The position numbers and the translations under genes are program-made. Below the pieces are notes generated by a model that saw nothing but the letters and a program-made list of their open reading frames with translations, was not told the DNA's origin and did not search any database. Shown piece by piece: positions 33,836 to 42,268 of a stretch of DNA of 64,000 nucleotides (positions are counted from its first letter, which is position 1; each line of letters begins with the position of its first letter). This DNA comes from Streptomyces canus (GTDB lineage Bacteria; Actinomycetota; Actinomycetes; Streptomycetales; Streptomycetaceae). Where the stretch lies: positions 8,866,001 through 8,930,000 of the forward strand of contig NZ_JAUSWW010000001.1 of the NCBI RefSeq assembly GCF_030815415.1, in the 5' to 3' direction.

Positions 33836-34666
33836 TCAGCTGTCTGCGACCCCACCGGGCTCACCGGCCACCACCAGCCGCCGCAGATGCTCGGCGACCT
33901 CCTCGCGCGCCGCCGTCGGCAGCCCCGCGTCCGTCACCAGCGTGTCGACCTGCTCCAGCGCCGCGAACGAACTCAGGCCCACCGTGCCCCACTTGGTGTG
34001 GTCGGCGACCACCACGACCCGTCGCGCCGACTGCACCAGACGGCGGTTGGTCTCCGCCTCGGCGAGGTTCGGCGTGGACAGACCGGCCTCGACCGATATC
34101 CCGTGGACCCCGAGGAACAGCACGTCGAAGTGGAGCGCCGCGATCGCCTGGTCGGCCACCGGGCCCACCAGCGAGTCGGACGGCGTCCGCACACCGCCGG
34201 TCAGCACGACCGTGGCCGCACCCTGGCGGGGGCCCGTGGTGCGCTGAGCCGCGTGGAAGACGTCGGCCACCCGCACCGAGTTGGTGACGACCGTGAGGTC
34301 CGGCACGTCGAGCAGATGGTGGGCGAGCGCGTACGTCGTCGTACCGCCCGAAAGAGCGATCGCGGAGCCCGGCGCCACCAGTTCGGCCGCCGCTCGCGCG
34401 ATGTCCTCCTTGGCGGTCAGCTCCAGGCCCGACTTGGCCTCGAAGCCCGGCTCGTGCGTGCTCGCCTCGACCACGGGGACCGCGCCGCCGTGCACCTTCT
34501 CCAGAACACCCTGGCGGGCGAGCGCGTCGAGATCACGACGCACGGTCATGTCCGACACGCCGAGCTTGCGGGTCAGCTCGTTGACCCGGACGCCGCCGCG
34601 ACGCCGGACCTCGTCCAGGATGAGCGCGCGCCGCTGCTCCGCGAGGAGGTTCTGATTCTCGCTCAC
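33836..34666 (-). CDS. DeoR/GlpR-family transcriptional regulator
   Basis: 276 residues. Winged helix VRVNELTRKLGVSDMTVRRDLDALARQGVLEKVHGGAVPV, then the DeoR sensor domain with GGTTTYALAHHLLD, VVTNSVRVAD, DVLFLGVHGIS and LFVVADHTK-like VVVVADHTKWG. It is a second, distinct DeoR regulator in the window. Adjacent genes do not include an obvious sugar operon, so its targets lie elsewhere or include only the SRPBCC gene. Confidence 0.88.
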   Translation of the reverse strand: MSENQNLLAEQRRALILDEVRRRGGVRVNELTRKLGVSDMTVRRDLDALARQGVLEKVHGGAVPVVEASTHEPGFEAKSGLELTAKEDIARAAAELVAPGSAIALSGGTTTYALAHHLLDVPDLTVVTNSVRVADVFHAAQRTTGPRQGAATVVLTGGVRTPSDSLVGPVADQAIAALHFDVLFLGVHGISVEAGLSTPNLAEAETNRRLVQSARRVVVVADHTKWGTVGLSSFAALEQVDTLVTDAGLPTAAREEVAEHLRRLVVAGEPGGVADS

Positions 34667-34848
34667 GTACGCTCCGGTCCTTTCGCCTCAACCCGTCCGA
34701 CACGCCCCGCACACCGGCTCCGACGAGGACATTCTCGCCGCTCCCGGTGCAGGGACGCCCCATCCTCGCACGGCACGGTACCGGTCGTGCCACCGACCGT
34801 CACGACGCGCGCATGTCACTTCGGCCTTATCCTCCGTCCCGACCGTCA

Positions 34849-34915
34849 CACGGAACGGGGAGATTCCGTGACGAGAGGTGTAGGGCGCGGCCTCAGCGGA
34901 GATCCTTGAGGCCGC
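34849..34915. other. Two strong hairpins upstream of membrane hydrolase
   Basis: CACGGAA (34849-34855) pairs with TTCCGTG (34864-34870), loop 8. GCGGCCTCA (34887-34895) pairs with TGAGGCCGC (34907-34915), loop 11. Both stems are perfect. The region 34667-34958 separates divergent genes and shows no protein. The second stem lies 43 bp ahead of ATG 34959 and could be a leader structure or the terminator of a small RNA. Confidence 0.45.
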
Positions 34916-34958
34916 ACCGACATATGCGGACGGCGCGTCACGGGGGAAGAGCGAAACA

Positions 34959-37250
34959 GTGGAACATGCGCAGGAACGTGCCTCGACGGGCGGGCCGGAG
35001 GGCTTCGCACTGGAGCTGCTGGTCCACGGGGTGGGCGGTACGACGCCCGAGAAGATGCTCGACGATCCGCGGACGGTACGGATCACCGGCGACGACACGG
35101 CGGCCGTGTTCCGGCGCGCCGAGGACGCCGAGGCCGACACCGGACCCGGCAACCAACGGCGCGAGCCGGTGCCCGAGGCGTACGTCTGGTGCAACCTCAC
35201 CTCCGGCAACGCCTCGCGCGCCCTGTGGCTGCTGCTGCTCCCGTTCATGGTGGTCAACCTCGCCCACTGGATGCGCCCCGCCGCCCGCGGCCGCACCCGC
35301 ACGGTCCGTCTGTACGGGCTGCTGGTGCGACTGGCGGGACTGTCCCTGACGGTGCTGCTGGTCGCGGCCGTCTGCGAGGTGGCCCTCGACCTCACGGCAT
35401 GGCAGTGCGCGGGCACACGCGCGTGTGCCGACCGGCACTCCTGGCTGGGCTTCCTGTCGCCGACCGTCTCCGACGGCGGCTGGTGGAGCCGCCCCGGCCG
35501 CAGACTCGCCCTCGCCGCCCTGCTCCCCGCCGTGCTCACCTGCCTGCTGTGGTACCTGTCCCACCGCACCTGGAACGCCTACGAGTCGCAGGCGCCGATG
35601 TCCCGCCCGGCCGAGCCCGACGAGGACACGGCCCGCACCGCCCTCGGCCGCCCCGGCTTCTGGTACGGACGCCGACTGGTGGCCCGGCTGCGCGCCGCCC
35701 ACACCGCCGCGGCCCTGCTCACGGTCGCCGCGGCCGTCGGCTCCGCGGCGGCCCGCTTCGACCGCCGTCCCGACGGACCCGCCCTGCTCGACGCGGTGGG
35801 TCGGCTCCTGATGGTGGCACTGGCCGGCGGCGCGGTCATGGTCGTCTGGGTGGTCTGCCGCCGCGGCCGCAGCGAGAACCGCCTCGACCGGGAGCTCGAC
35901 GAGCACCTCGTACGACGTCTGCCGCTCGCCGCGCTCGGCCTGCTCGCCCTGACCATGCTGTACGCCGGCTGGGAGCGCCCGGGATGGGAGTCGCGGGGGC
36001 GGCTGCCGGGCGACGCCACCTTCGGCACCATCGCCCTGGTCCAGGGACTGATCGTGATCGTCATGGCCGTCGTGGCGCACACCCTGCACCGCACCCACCC
36101 CGACCCGCGTGCCGCCATGCGCGGCCTGGGCGGGCCCGCCGTCGCGATGCTCGCCTGCGCCCTCGGCGGGGTGATGTCCGGCGGAGTGTCGCAGCGCGTG
36201 GCCGACTGGCTGGACGGCACCGGAACCACCATCACCGGGCCACCCGTCCTGCTGACCTGGCAGGCGTCCGTGATCCCACCGCTCCTCGTCGTCCTGCTGG
36301 TGCTGTGCGGCTGGCTGGGACGGCGCACCTGGCAGCTGCGCCGCACCGAGCTGGCCGCCGTGGACAGCGACTACCCGGACAAGCCCAAGGACCGGGCCCG
36401 CACCCGGCGTATCGCCAACGCCCGCGCGCTGGCCGCACTGACCGACCGGGCCCCGCTGATCGTCGCCGTCACCTCCGCCGCCACCCTGCTCCTGGGCGCC
36501 GGCGCACTGGTGGGCGCCCTCGCCACCGGCAGGACACCCGGCGAGGCGGCGGACAGGACGTACGCGTTCGTCCAGGGCGCCGCCGAGACCGCGCAGGCGC
36601 TGGGCTCCTGGCTGATCGGATTCGGCTTCATACTGTTCGTCACCTGGGGTCGGCGCGCTTACAAGGACGCCTCCGCACGCCGCACCATCGGCATCCTGTG
36701 GGACGTCGGCACGTTCTGGCCGCGCGCCGCCCACCCCTTCTCGCCGCCCTGCTACGCCGAGCGCGCGGTGCCCGATCTGACCTGGCGGATAGCCACCTGG
36801 ACCCGCGCCACCGGCGGCCGTCTGGTGATCTCGGGACACTCCCAGGGCAGCGTCCTCGCCGCCGCGGCGGCCTGGCAGCTGACGCCGGCCGACCGCAGGC
36901 GGGTCGCGCTCCTGACGTACGGCTCACCGCTCGAGCGGCTCTACGGCCGCTGGTTCCCGGCCCACTTCGGGCCGGCCGCGCTCAGCGCCCTGCACCACGA
37001 CGTCGCCTGCTGGCGCAACCTGTACCGGCCCACCGACCCCATCGGCGGCCCGGTCCGGCTGTCCGGCGAATGCGGCCCCGAGGTCGACCACGAACCCCTC
37101 GAGGACCCGCTGGCCTATGGCCGCACCGAGCAGCACCCGCTGCCCACACCGATCCTGGGCCACTCCGACTACCAGGCCGACCCCGGCTTCGCGCAGGAGC
37201 GGACGAAGCTGCTGGCCCGGCTGCGTCCGGACGTACCGGCGCAGCGGTAG
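34959..37250 (+). CDS. Multi-pass membrane protein with lipase-like hydrolase domain
   Basis: 763 residues. The N-terminus has ELLVHGVGGTTPEKML, an oxyanion-loop-like HGVGG (about 23-27). At least eight hydrophobic helices follow between about 85 and 560. The C-terminal 200 residues return to a soluble alpha/beta-hydrolase pattern with GHSQGS (nucleophile Ser628), ALLTYGSPLERLYG, and a late WRNLYRPTDPIGG with acid and DHEPLEDP. So one hydrolase fold seems to be interrupted by a membrane region. A lipid or ester substrate is inferred. It converges on the AAA/beta-helix gene with a 9-bp gap. Confidence 0.75.
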   Translation: MEHAQERASTGGPEGFALELLVHGVGGTTPEKMLDDPRTVRITGDDTAAVFRRAEDAEADTGPGNQRREPVPEAYVWCNLTSGNASRALWLLLLPFMVVNLAHWMRPAARGRTRTVRLYGLLVRLAGLSLTVLLVAAVCEVALDLTAWQCAGTRACADRHSWLGFLSPTVSDGGWWSRPGRRLALAALLPAVLTCLLWYLSHRTWNAYESQAPMSRPAEPDEDTARTALGRPGFWYGRRLVARLRAAHTAAALLTVAAAVGSAAARFDRRPDGPALLDAVGRLLMVALAGGAVMVVWVVCRRGRSENRLDRELDEHLVRRLPLAALGLLALTMLYAGWERPGWESRGRLPGDATFGTIALVQGLIVIVMAVVAHTLHRTHPDPRAAMRGLGGPAVAMLACALGGVMSGGVSQRVADWLDGTGTTITGPPVLLTWQASVIPPLLVVLLVLCGWLGRRTWQLRRTELAAVDSDYPDKPKDRARTRRIANARALAALTDRAPLIVAVTSAATLLLGAGALVGALATGRTPGEAADRTYAFVQGAAETAQALGSWLIGFGFILFVTWGRRAYKDASARRTIGILWDVGTFWPRAAHPFSPPCYAERAVPDLTWRIATWTRATGGRLVISGHSQGSVLAAAAAWQLTPADRRRVALLTYGSPLERLYGRWFPAHFGPAALSALHHDVACWRNLYRPTDPIGGPVRLSGECGPEVDHEPLEDPLAYGRTEQHPLPTPILGHSDYQADPGFAQERTKLLARLRPDVPAQR

Positions 37251-37259
37251 CCGCTCAGG

Positions 37260-39698
37260 TCAGCCGAGGTCCGGCAGATCCTCCGCGTACAGCAGCGTCA
37301 GATCGTCCGTGCTGGGCTCCGCGAACTGGGCGACGCGGCTCGCGTGCCGCTCGACCATGGCCTCGAAGGTCCGGCGGGCGGTGCGGCCGTTGCCGAAGGC
37401 GGGGCCCTTGGGGATCGCCGTGAAGTACTTGAGGAGAGCCTCCGGCGCGCCCGACGCCAGTCGGTACTCGTGCTCGTCGGCCTGCTGTTCCACGATCCGC
37501 AGCAGTTCGTCGGGGGTGTAGTCGCCGAAGGTGATGGTCCGTGAGAAGCGGGACGCCACACCGGGGTTGACCGAAAGGAACCGCTCCATCTCGGCCGTGT
37601 AGCCCGCGACGATCACCACGACCGCGTCCCGGTGGTCCTCCATGAGCTTCACCAGGGTGTCGATGGCCTCCTTGCCGAAGTCGCGGCCGGAGTCCTCGGG
37701 GGAGAGCGCGTACGCCTCGTCGATGAACAGCACACCGCCGCGCGCCTTGTCGAAGGCCTCCTGGGTGCGGATCGCGGTGGAGCCGATGTGCTCGCCGACC
37801 AGGTCGACGCGGGACACCTCGACGAGATGTCCCTTCTCCAGGACACCGAGGGAGGCGAGGATCTCGCCGTAGAGGCGGGCGACCGTCGTCTTGCCGGTTC
37901 CGGGGGAGCCGGTGAAGACCAGGTGGCGTTTGACCGAGGCCGCCTTGAGGCCGGCCTCCCGGCGGCGCCGGCCGACCTCGATCATGTCGGTGAGGGCCCG
38001 CACCTCGCGCTTGACGCTGTCCAGGCCCACCAGGGCGTCGAGTTCACCCATGACGGCCTGGGAGGTGCGCGCGGGCTGCTCCGGCCCGGCGGGGGCGGCA
38101 GGCTGCTCCGGCTCGGTGATGCGCTGCCCGGGGATCGCGCCGAGCAGACCGGGGGACTGGCTCGCCGTCTGCACGACGGGCTCCGGGTCGGCCGACGGGC
38201 GCAGCCCCGCACTCTCGTCGCTCGTGCAGTCCTCGACGACCGGGCCGACGCCGGATCCCGTGTCCGGGCCGGCATCCGCGAACTCGTAACCGCCCCGTGC
38301 GCACCGCTCCGTGCGGCACTTCTTGAGCGTCGTACGGGAGCCGTCGATCACATGGAAGCCATAGCCGCCGCTGCCGGTGACCCGGCAGTTCAGGAAGCTG
38401 CCCCGGCCGCCCGCCGACACGTAGAAGCCTGCCTCGGCGGGGGAGTCGACCGTGCACCGCTCGATCGTCGGGTCGGCGCCCTTGGTGACGATCACGCCGG
38501 TCTGGGTGCCGTCCACCGTGCAGTTGTTGAGGGTGCCGCCGCTGCCGTGGTCCCGGAACCAGGCGCCGGTGGCCGCGTCCCGGATACGGCAGTCGTCGAG
38601 CTGTGCGGTGGCTCCGTCGCTCACCGACACCGCGGTGTTGCGCACCTGGGAGAGGTCGCTGTCGACGACGTCCGCGCGGGAGCCGCGGTCCAGGACGAAC
38701 AGCGCGTCCGGCACGTCGTGCACCCGGCACGAGTCCAGCACCACGGTCGCCCCGTCGCTCACCCACACCGCGGGATAGTCGCCGGTGCTGTCGAAGATCT
38801 CGCACTGGTTGGCGTCCACGCGCGTGCCCGGATCCCACACCGACAGGCCGTTGCGTCCGAACCGGCGCACCGTCGTGCGGGTGAGGGTGAGGACGGCACG
38901 CGACCTGAGGTCCACCGCGTTCTCGGGGATGTCGTGGATGCTGCAGTCGGCCAGGGTCAGCACGGCGTCCGTGTCGAGCGTGACGCCGTCCCCGGTGGTG
39001 CGGTGCACATCGCAGTCGGTGAGGTGTGCGGTGGCCTTGCCGGTGATCTGCACGCCGCTGCCACGGACCTCGTAGACCTCGCAACCCACCGCTTCCAGCG
39101 CGGAGTTCTCACCGGTCACCGACAGGCCCACACCCGACGCGTGATGCACCCGGCAGCGTTCGAGGCGCGGGTGGGCCCCGCCGCGGACCGCGACGCCCGC
39201 CTGGCCGGCCGCCACGACCTCGCACTCCTCGAACACGCCGCCCCCGTCGTCGAGTACGGCGATGCCGATGCCGGCCGGGTTGTCGACGGTGCAGCGCCGC
39301 ACGGTGGGCCGGGCGCCGCCGCGCACCTCTATCCCGGCCGCGGACCGGGTGACGATCCGGATGTCCGTCAGCTCCGGGGTGCCCTCCTCGACGAGCAGCG
39401 CGGGCGCTGCCGCGTCCTGGCCCTCCACATGCAGGTCCTGGACCACCGCCGAGGCGCGCACGGTCAGCGGCACCCCGTCGAGGGGCGCGATGCGCACCGA
39501 GCCGGGGGAGCCCTCGGGCCCGCGCAGGGTCACCGCCCGCTGCACGACGAGGTTCTCCCGGTAGGTGCCGGGGGCGACAGTGAGGATGTCGCCGTCGGCC
39601 GCGGCCTCCAGGGCGGCGGCGAGCGATGCGTACTCACCCGTGCGGCGCCGCCACCGCGAGGTACCGGTGTGCGTCACCTGGACCGTGCCCTGTGCCAT
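37260..39698 (-). CDS. Beta-helix repeat protein fused to CbxX-type AAA+ ATPase
   Basis: 812 residues from ATG 39698 (MAQGTVQVTHTG); ATG 39731 adds 11 residues. After YASLAAALEAAADGDILTVAPGTYRENL, the N-terminal two thirds are right-handed parallel beta-helix rungs, each with patterns such as GVQITGKATAHLTDCDVH. A Pro-rich linker follows. The last 260 residues are an AAA+ ATPase of CbxX/CfqX type: VGLDSVKREVRALTDMI, Walker A GSPGTGKTT, Walker B GGVLFIDEAYAL, GYTAEMERF, NPGVASRFSRTI and the C-terminal NGRTARRTFEAM. The ATPase resembles EccA of type VII secretion. No other secretion gene lies here. Confidence 0.88.
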   Translation of the reverse strand: MAQGTVQVTHTGTSRWRRRTGEYASLAAALEAAADGDILTVAPGTYRENLVVQRAVTLRGPEGSPGSVRIAPLDGVPLTVRASAVVQDLHVEGQDAAAPALLVEEGTPELTDIRIVTRSAAGIEVRGGARPTVRRCTVDNPAGIGIAVLDDGGGVFEECEVVAAGQAGVAVRGGAHPRLERCRVHHASGVGLSVTGENSALEAVGCEVYEVRGSGVQITGKATAHLTDCDVHRTTGDGVTLDTDAVLTLADCSIHDIPENAVDLRSRAVLTLTRTTVRRFGRNGLSVWDPGTRVDANQCEIFDSTGDYPAVWVSDGATVVLDSCRVHDVPDALFVLDRGSRADVVDSDLSQVRNTAVSVSDGATAQLDDCRIRDAATGAWFRDHGSGGTLNNCTVDGTQTGVIVTKGADPTIERCTVDSPAEAGFYVSAGGRGSFLNCRVTGSGGYGFHVIDGSRTTLKKCRTERCARGGYEFADAGPDTGSGVGPVVEDCTSDESAGLRPSADPEPVVQTASQSPGLLGAIPGQRITEPEQPAAPAGPEQPARTSQAVMGELDALVGLDSVKREVRALTDMIEVGRRRREAGLKAASVKRHLVFTGSPGTGKTTVARLYGEILASLGVLEKGHLVEVSRVDLVGEHIGSTAIRTQEAFDKARGGVLFIDEAYALSPEDSGRDFGKEAIDTLVKLMEDHRDAVVVIVAGYTAEMERFLSVNPGVASRFSRTITFGDYTPDELLRIVEQQADEHEYRLASGAPEALLKYFTAIPKGPAFGNGRTARRTFEAMVERHASRVAQFAEPSTDDLTLLYAEDLPDLG

Positions 39699-39888
39699 GG
39701 CGTTGCCGTGCCCCCACTGTGCGGTACTCATGGCTCGCGGGCCGTCGGGACACCGGTACCGACGTCAACTGCCGGACACCGGCACGTCCCTGCGGCTCGC
39801 TCGCTCGCGGGTTCGTGCTGCCGAAGAAGTTCGGCCGGTCCACCGTAGCGTGCGCGCAGGCGGTGGGTTGACCAGAGAGGGAAGGCTG

Positions 39889-40494
39889 TCAGCTGCCGGT
39901 GCCGGTCCTGCCCCAGTCCGGGCCCACCCGCTCCCAGGCCTGGTCCCAACGGGCGTACCGGCGACGGACCATGCGCCAGACGATCAGTCGGCGGGCACTC
40001 TCGACGAGTCCGATGCCGAGCAGGGCCGCACCGAACCCGGCGAGGACGGCATGGGTCGTGGCGGTCGCGGAGTCCAGCGGCCGGGCCACTATGTGGCCCT
40101 GGGCGTCCGTCCAGATCGTGAAGTGGTCGCCCCGGTGCGGGTCCTTGAGGTTCGCCAGCACCGGGCCGTGCTGTGCGGTGCCGTCCGGCGCGGTCCAGTC
40201 GGCGAGGACGCGGGTGCGCATCTCCCGCCCGGTGGAGGTCTCGGGGTCGGCGTCCAGCGGGGACCGGTCCAGCTTGCGGGCCACGGTCGCCGTCACCACA
40301 TGACGGGTGCCGCGCTGGTCGCGCACCGAATCCTGGAGGGAGTCCTGGGCGATCCCGCCCACGACGACGCCGGCCACCGGCGCGACGACCAGGATGAGCA
40401 GCAGGGCCGCGAGGGCGACCCAGGCCTCGGCCAGATCGGTCGCACGGCGCAGCGGATTGCGCCGCCAGCGCCAGAGTCCGCTCATCGCTCGCAC
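39889..40494 (-). CDS. Rv1733c-like membrane protein
   Basis: 201 residues from GTG 40494 with a GGGGG site upstream; ATG 40485 is an alternative. Two transmembrane helices: WVALAALLLILVVAPVAGVVVG near the N-terminus and ATTHAVLAGFGAALLGIGLV near residue 160. Between them lies an extracytoplasmic domain with VTATVARKLD and HFTIWTDAQGHIV. It follows the pattern of the mycobacterial Rv1733c family, of unknown function and abundant in Streptomyces (RWRRNPLRRATDLAEAW start). Confidence 0.82.
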   Translation of the reverse strand: MRAMSGLWRWRRNPLRRATDLAEAWVALAALLLILVVAPVAGVVVGGIAQDSLQDSVRDQRGTRHVVTATVARKLDRSPLDADPETSTGREMRTRVLADWTAPDGTAQHGPVLANLKDPHRGDHFTIWTDAQGHIVARPLDSATATTHAVLAGFGAALLGIGLVESARRLIVWRMVRRRYARWDQAWERVGPDWGRTGTGS

Positions 40495-40663
40495 TGTCCG
40501 CACCCCCTTCCCGCTCCGTGATAACCCCTGGCGGAGATGTTCACGCGCAGGCCCGGTCAAAGAGAGAGCGAAATCACCGGCCGGACCTCTCATGAACTTC
40601 TCACGATTATCAACGCGCGGTCCCCCGCGGTGGGTTCCCGCACATCAGGCGTCGAGCGGGTCT

Positions 40664-41494
40664 CTACCGATCGAGGATCGTGACGGGGTCGCCGACGCGG
40701 ATCGTGCCACGGGACCGGGCCACCAGGTTCTGCCCGAAGACCAGCTTTCCGCCCAGGCGACGGTGGCGTCCCAGGGTGTGCAGAGGTTCCCTGCCGCGGG
40801 CGGCGGTGGACTGGTCGGTGGTGGTCACGACACACCGCCCACAGGTCTTGGCGACCCGGAAGACGACCTCGCCGATCGCGAGCCGCGACCAGTCGTCCTC
40901 GGCCCAGGCGTCGGTGCCCGACACGACCACGTTGGGCCGGAACCGGTCCATGGGCAGCGGACCCTCGTCGGCATGATCACCCTGCGCGATCAGGGAGTTC
41001 AGGGCGTCGAGCGAGGCCGTCGTGGTGAGCAGCAGGGGAAAGCCGTCGGCGAAGGAGACGGTCTCTCCGTCGAGCGCGTACTCCGGATCGACGGGCCGGC
41101 GCGTGGCGGGATCGTCCATGTGCACCAGACGGACATCCGCGCCGAGATAGTCGCTGCACCAGGCGTGCGCGGCCGCGTCCTCGGCGGGCACCGCCTCCAC
41201 CTTGTCCCGGAAGATCGTCACCGGCACGGTGCCGACCGGGCGCGGTACGGGGACCTCCAGCGGCTCCATGCCGGGCGCGGACAGCCGGACGCCGCCGCCG
41301 GGCAGCAGCTCGGCGGCGGCAAGCGCGACACGCGGCTCCCGGCGTTGCGAGACGACCTTTCCCCCGTCGTCGATCAGCGCCCAGCGCCTGTCCCCGGCCA
41401 GCCCCCAGGGCTCCACGTCGGCCTTCCCGGGCGCGAGGCCCCGGAACGCCTTGACCGGATGGACATGAATCGACTGAAGCCGCGCATTACCCAT
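40664..41494 (-). CDS. MOSC-domain protein
   Basis: 276 residues. An N-terminal MOSC beta-barrel (LQSIHVHPVKAFRGL, WGLAGDRRWALID) is followed by a MOSC domain with the conserved cysteine in RVAKTCGRCVVTTTD, and RFRPNVVVSG. This is the architecture of mARC/YcbX proteins, which use molybdenum cofactor to reduce N-hydroxylated compounds. The gene stands alone. A redox partner cannot be identified here. Confidence 0.87.
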   Translation of the reverse strand: MGNARLQSIHVHPVKAFRGLAPGKADVEPWGLAGDRRWALIDDGGKVVSQRREPRVALAAAELLPGGGVRLSAPGMEPLEVPVPRPVGTVPVTIFRDKVEAVPAEDAAAHAWCSDYLGADVRLVHMDDPATRRPVDPEYALDGETVSFADGFPLLLTTTASLDALNSLIAQGDHADEGPLPMDRFRPNVVVSGTDAWAEDDWSRLAIGEVVFRVAKTCGRCVVTTTDQSTAARGREPLHTLGRHRRLGGKLVFGQNLVARSRGTIRVGDPVTILDR

Positions 41495-41536
41495 GAACCC
41501 ATCGTGCCAGCAGACAGGGCAGGTCCAGGGGGCGGC

Positions 41537-41974
41537 TCAGTAACCGCGGTACTGCTGGTTGTTGTACGGGTCCTGATACGGAGCCGGAGCGGGGCGGGGA
41601 GCCGCGGGGCGCATCGCCTCGTAGCCCATGCCCTGCGCCGCCGCCGGACGGGGCTGCTGTGGCTGCGGACCGGGATAGCCGCGCGGGGCGCCGGCCTGCT
41701 GCGGGATGTACGCGGCGGGCGCCTGTTGCAGCGGAGCCGGCTGCTGCGCCTGCGGGTAGCCGTAGGAGGGCTGGGAGGGACCCGCCGGGAGGGCGGGCAG
41801 TGCCGACGGCAGCGCGGGCAGATTGCTGCTGCTCGGCATGGCGTACTCGGCAGGGACCCGGATCGGGGCGATCTGCGGGGTACCCCGCTCGGCCACGAGC
41901 GAGTCGTAGATCGGAGTGTCCGGGAAGGAGGCGGAGTAGTAGCCGCCGCCATAAGTGGAGCGGGGGGAGGTCAT
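41537..41974 (-). CDS. Pro/Gln-rich low-complexity protein (DUF6643-like)
   Basis: 145 residues from ATG 41974. The first 30 residues are distinctive (MTSPRSTYGGGYYSASFPDTPIYDSLVAERG), the rest is Pro-, Ala-, Gln- and Tyr-rich and probably disordered. A protein of this form is common in Streptomyces, and I recall it as DUF6643. There is no ribosome site. TAACTT lies about 8 nt upstream of the ATG, so a leaderless transcript is possible. Confidence 0.7.
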   Translation of the reverse strand: MTSPRSTYGGGYYSASFPDTPIYDSLVAERGTPQIAPIRVPAEYAMPSSSNLPALPSALPALPAGPSQPSYGYPQAQQPAPLQQAPAAYIPQQAGAPRGYPGPQPQQPRPAAAQGMGYEAMRPAAPRPAPAPYQDPYNNQQYRGY

Positions 41975-42268
41975 GGCACATAAGTTAAGCCCACGATGTG
42001 CTGGTTGGGGAGACCGATAAGAGGGTTGTTTTCCGTGTCGGCAGTGACGTCGGATCCCCAATGCGAGCGAAGGTGGGGAAAAGGGGCAGCGGCAGGGGCT
42101 CGGATCCTGTAAAGGCCGAGTTCCGAGCGGGTTACCGAGGGTTGGCGGGCGATCTCCCTGTACACCGGATGGACTTCGCTGTCGCGGGGAATAGGTTGGC
42201 CCTGTGGAGAACGATGGGCTGCCGGGACATGCCTGGCACGGTGACACGTGATGGGGGCGGACATGTCG
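41975..42268 (+). other. Gene-free region upstream of TerD gene
   Basis: About 290 bp between divergent genes with no convincing protein. It holds the ribosome site GGGGGCGG (42253-42260) for the TerD gene, 8 nt before ATG 42269. This spacing decides that start over the in-frame ATGs at 42251 and 42263. The region is locally less GC-rich (for instance GTTGTTTTCCG), as expected for promoters, but no single box stands out. Confidence 0.5.
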
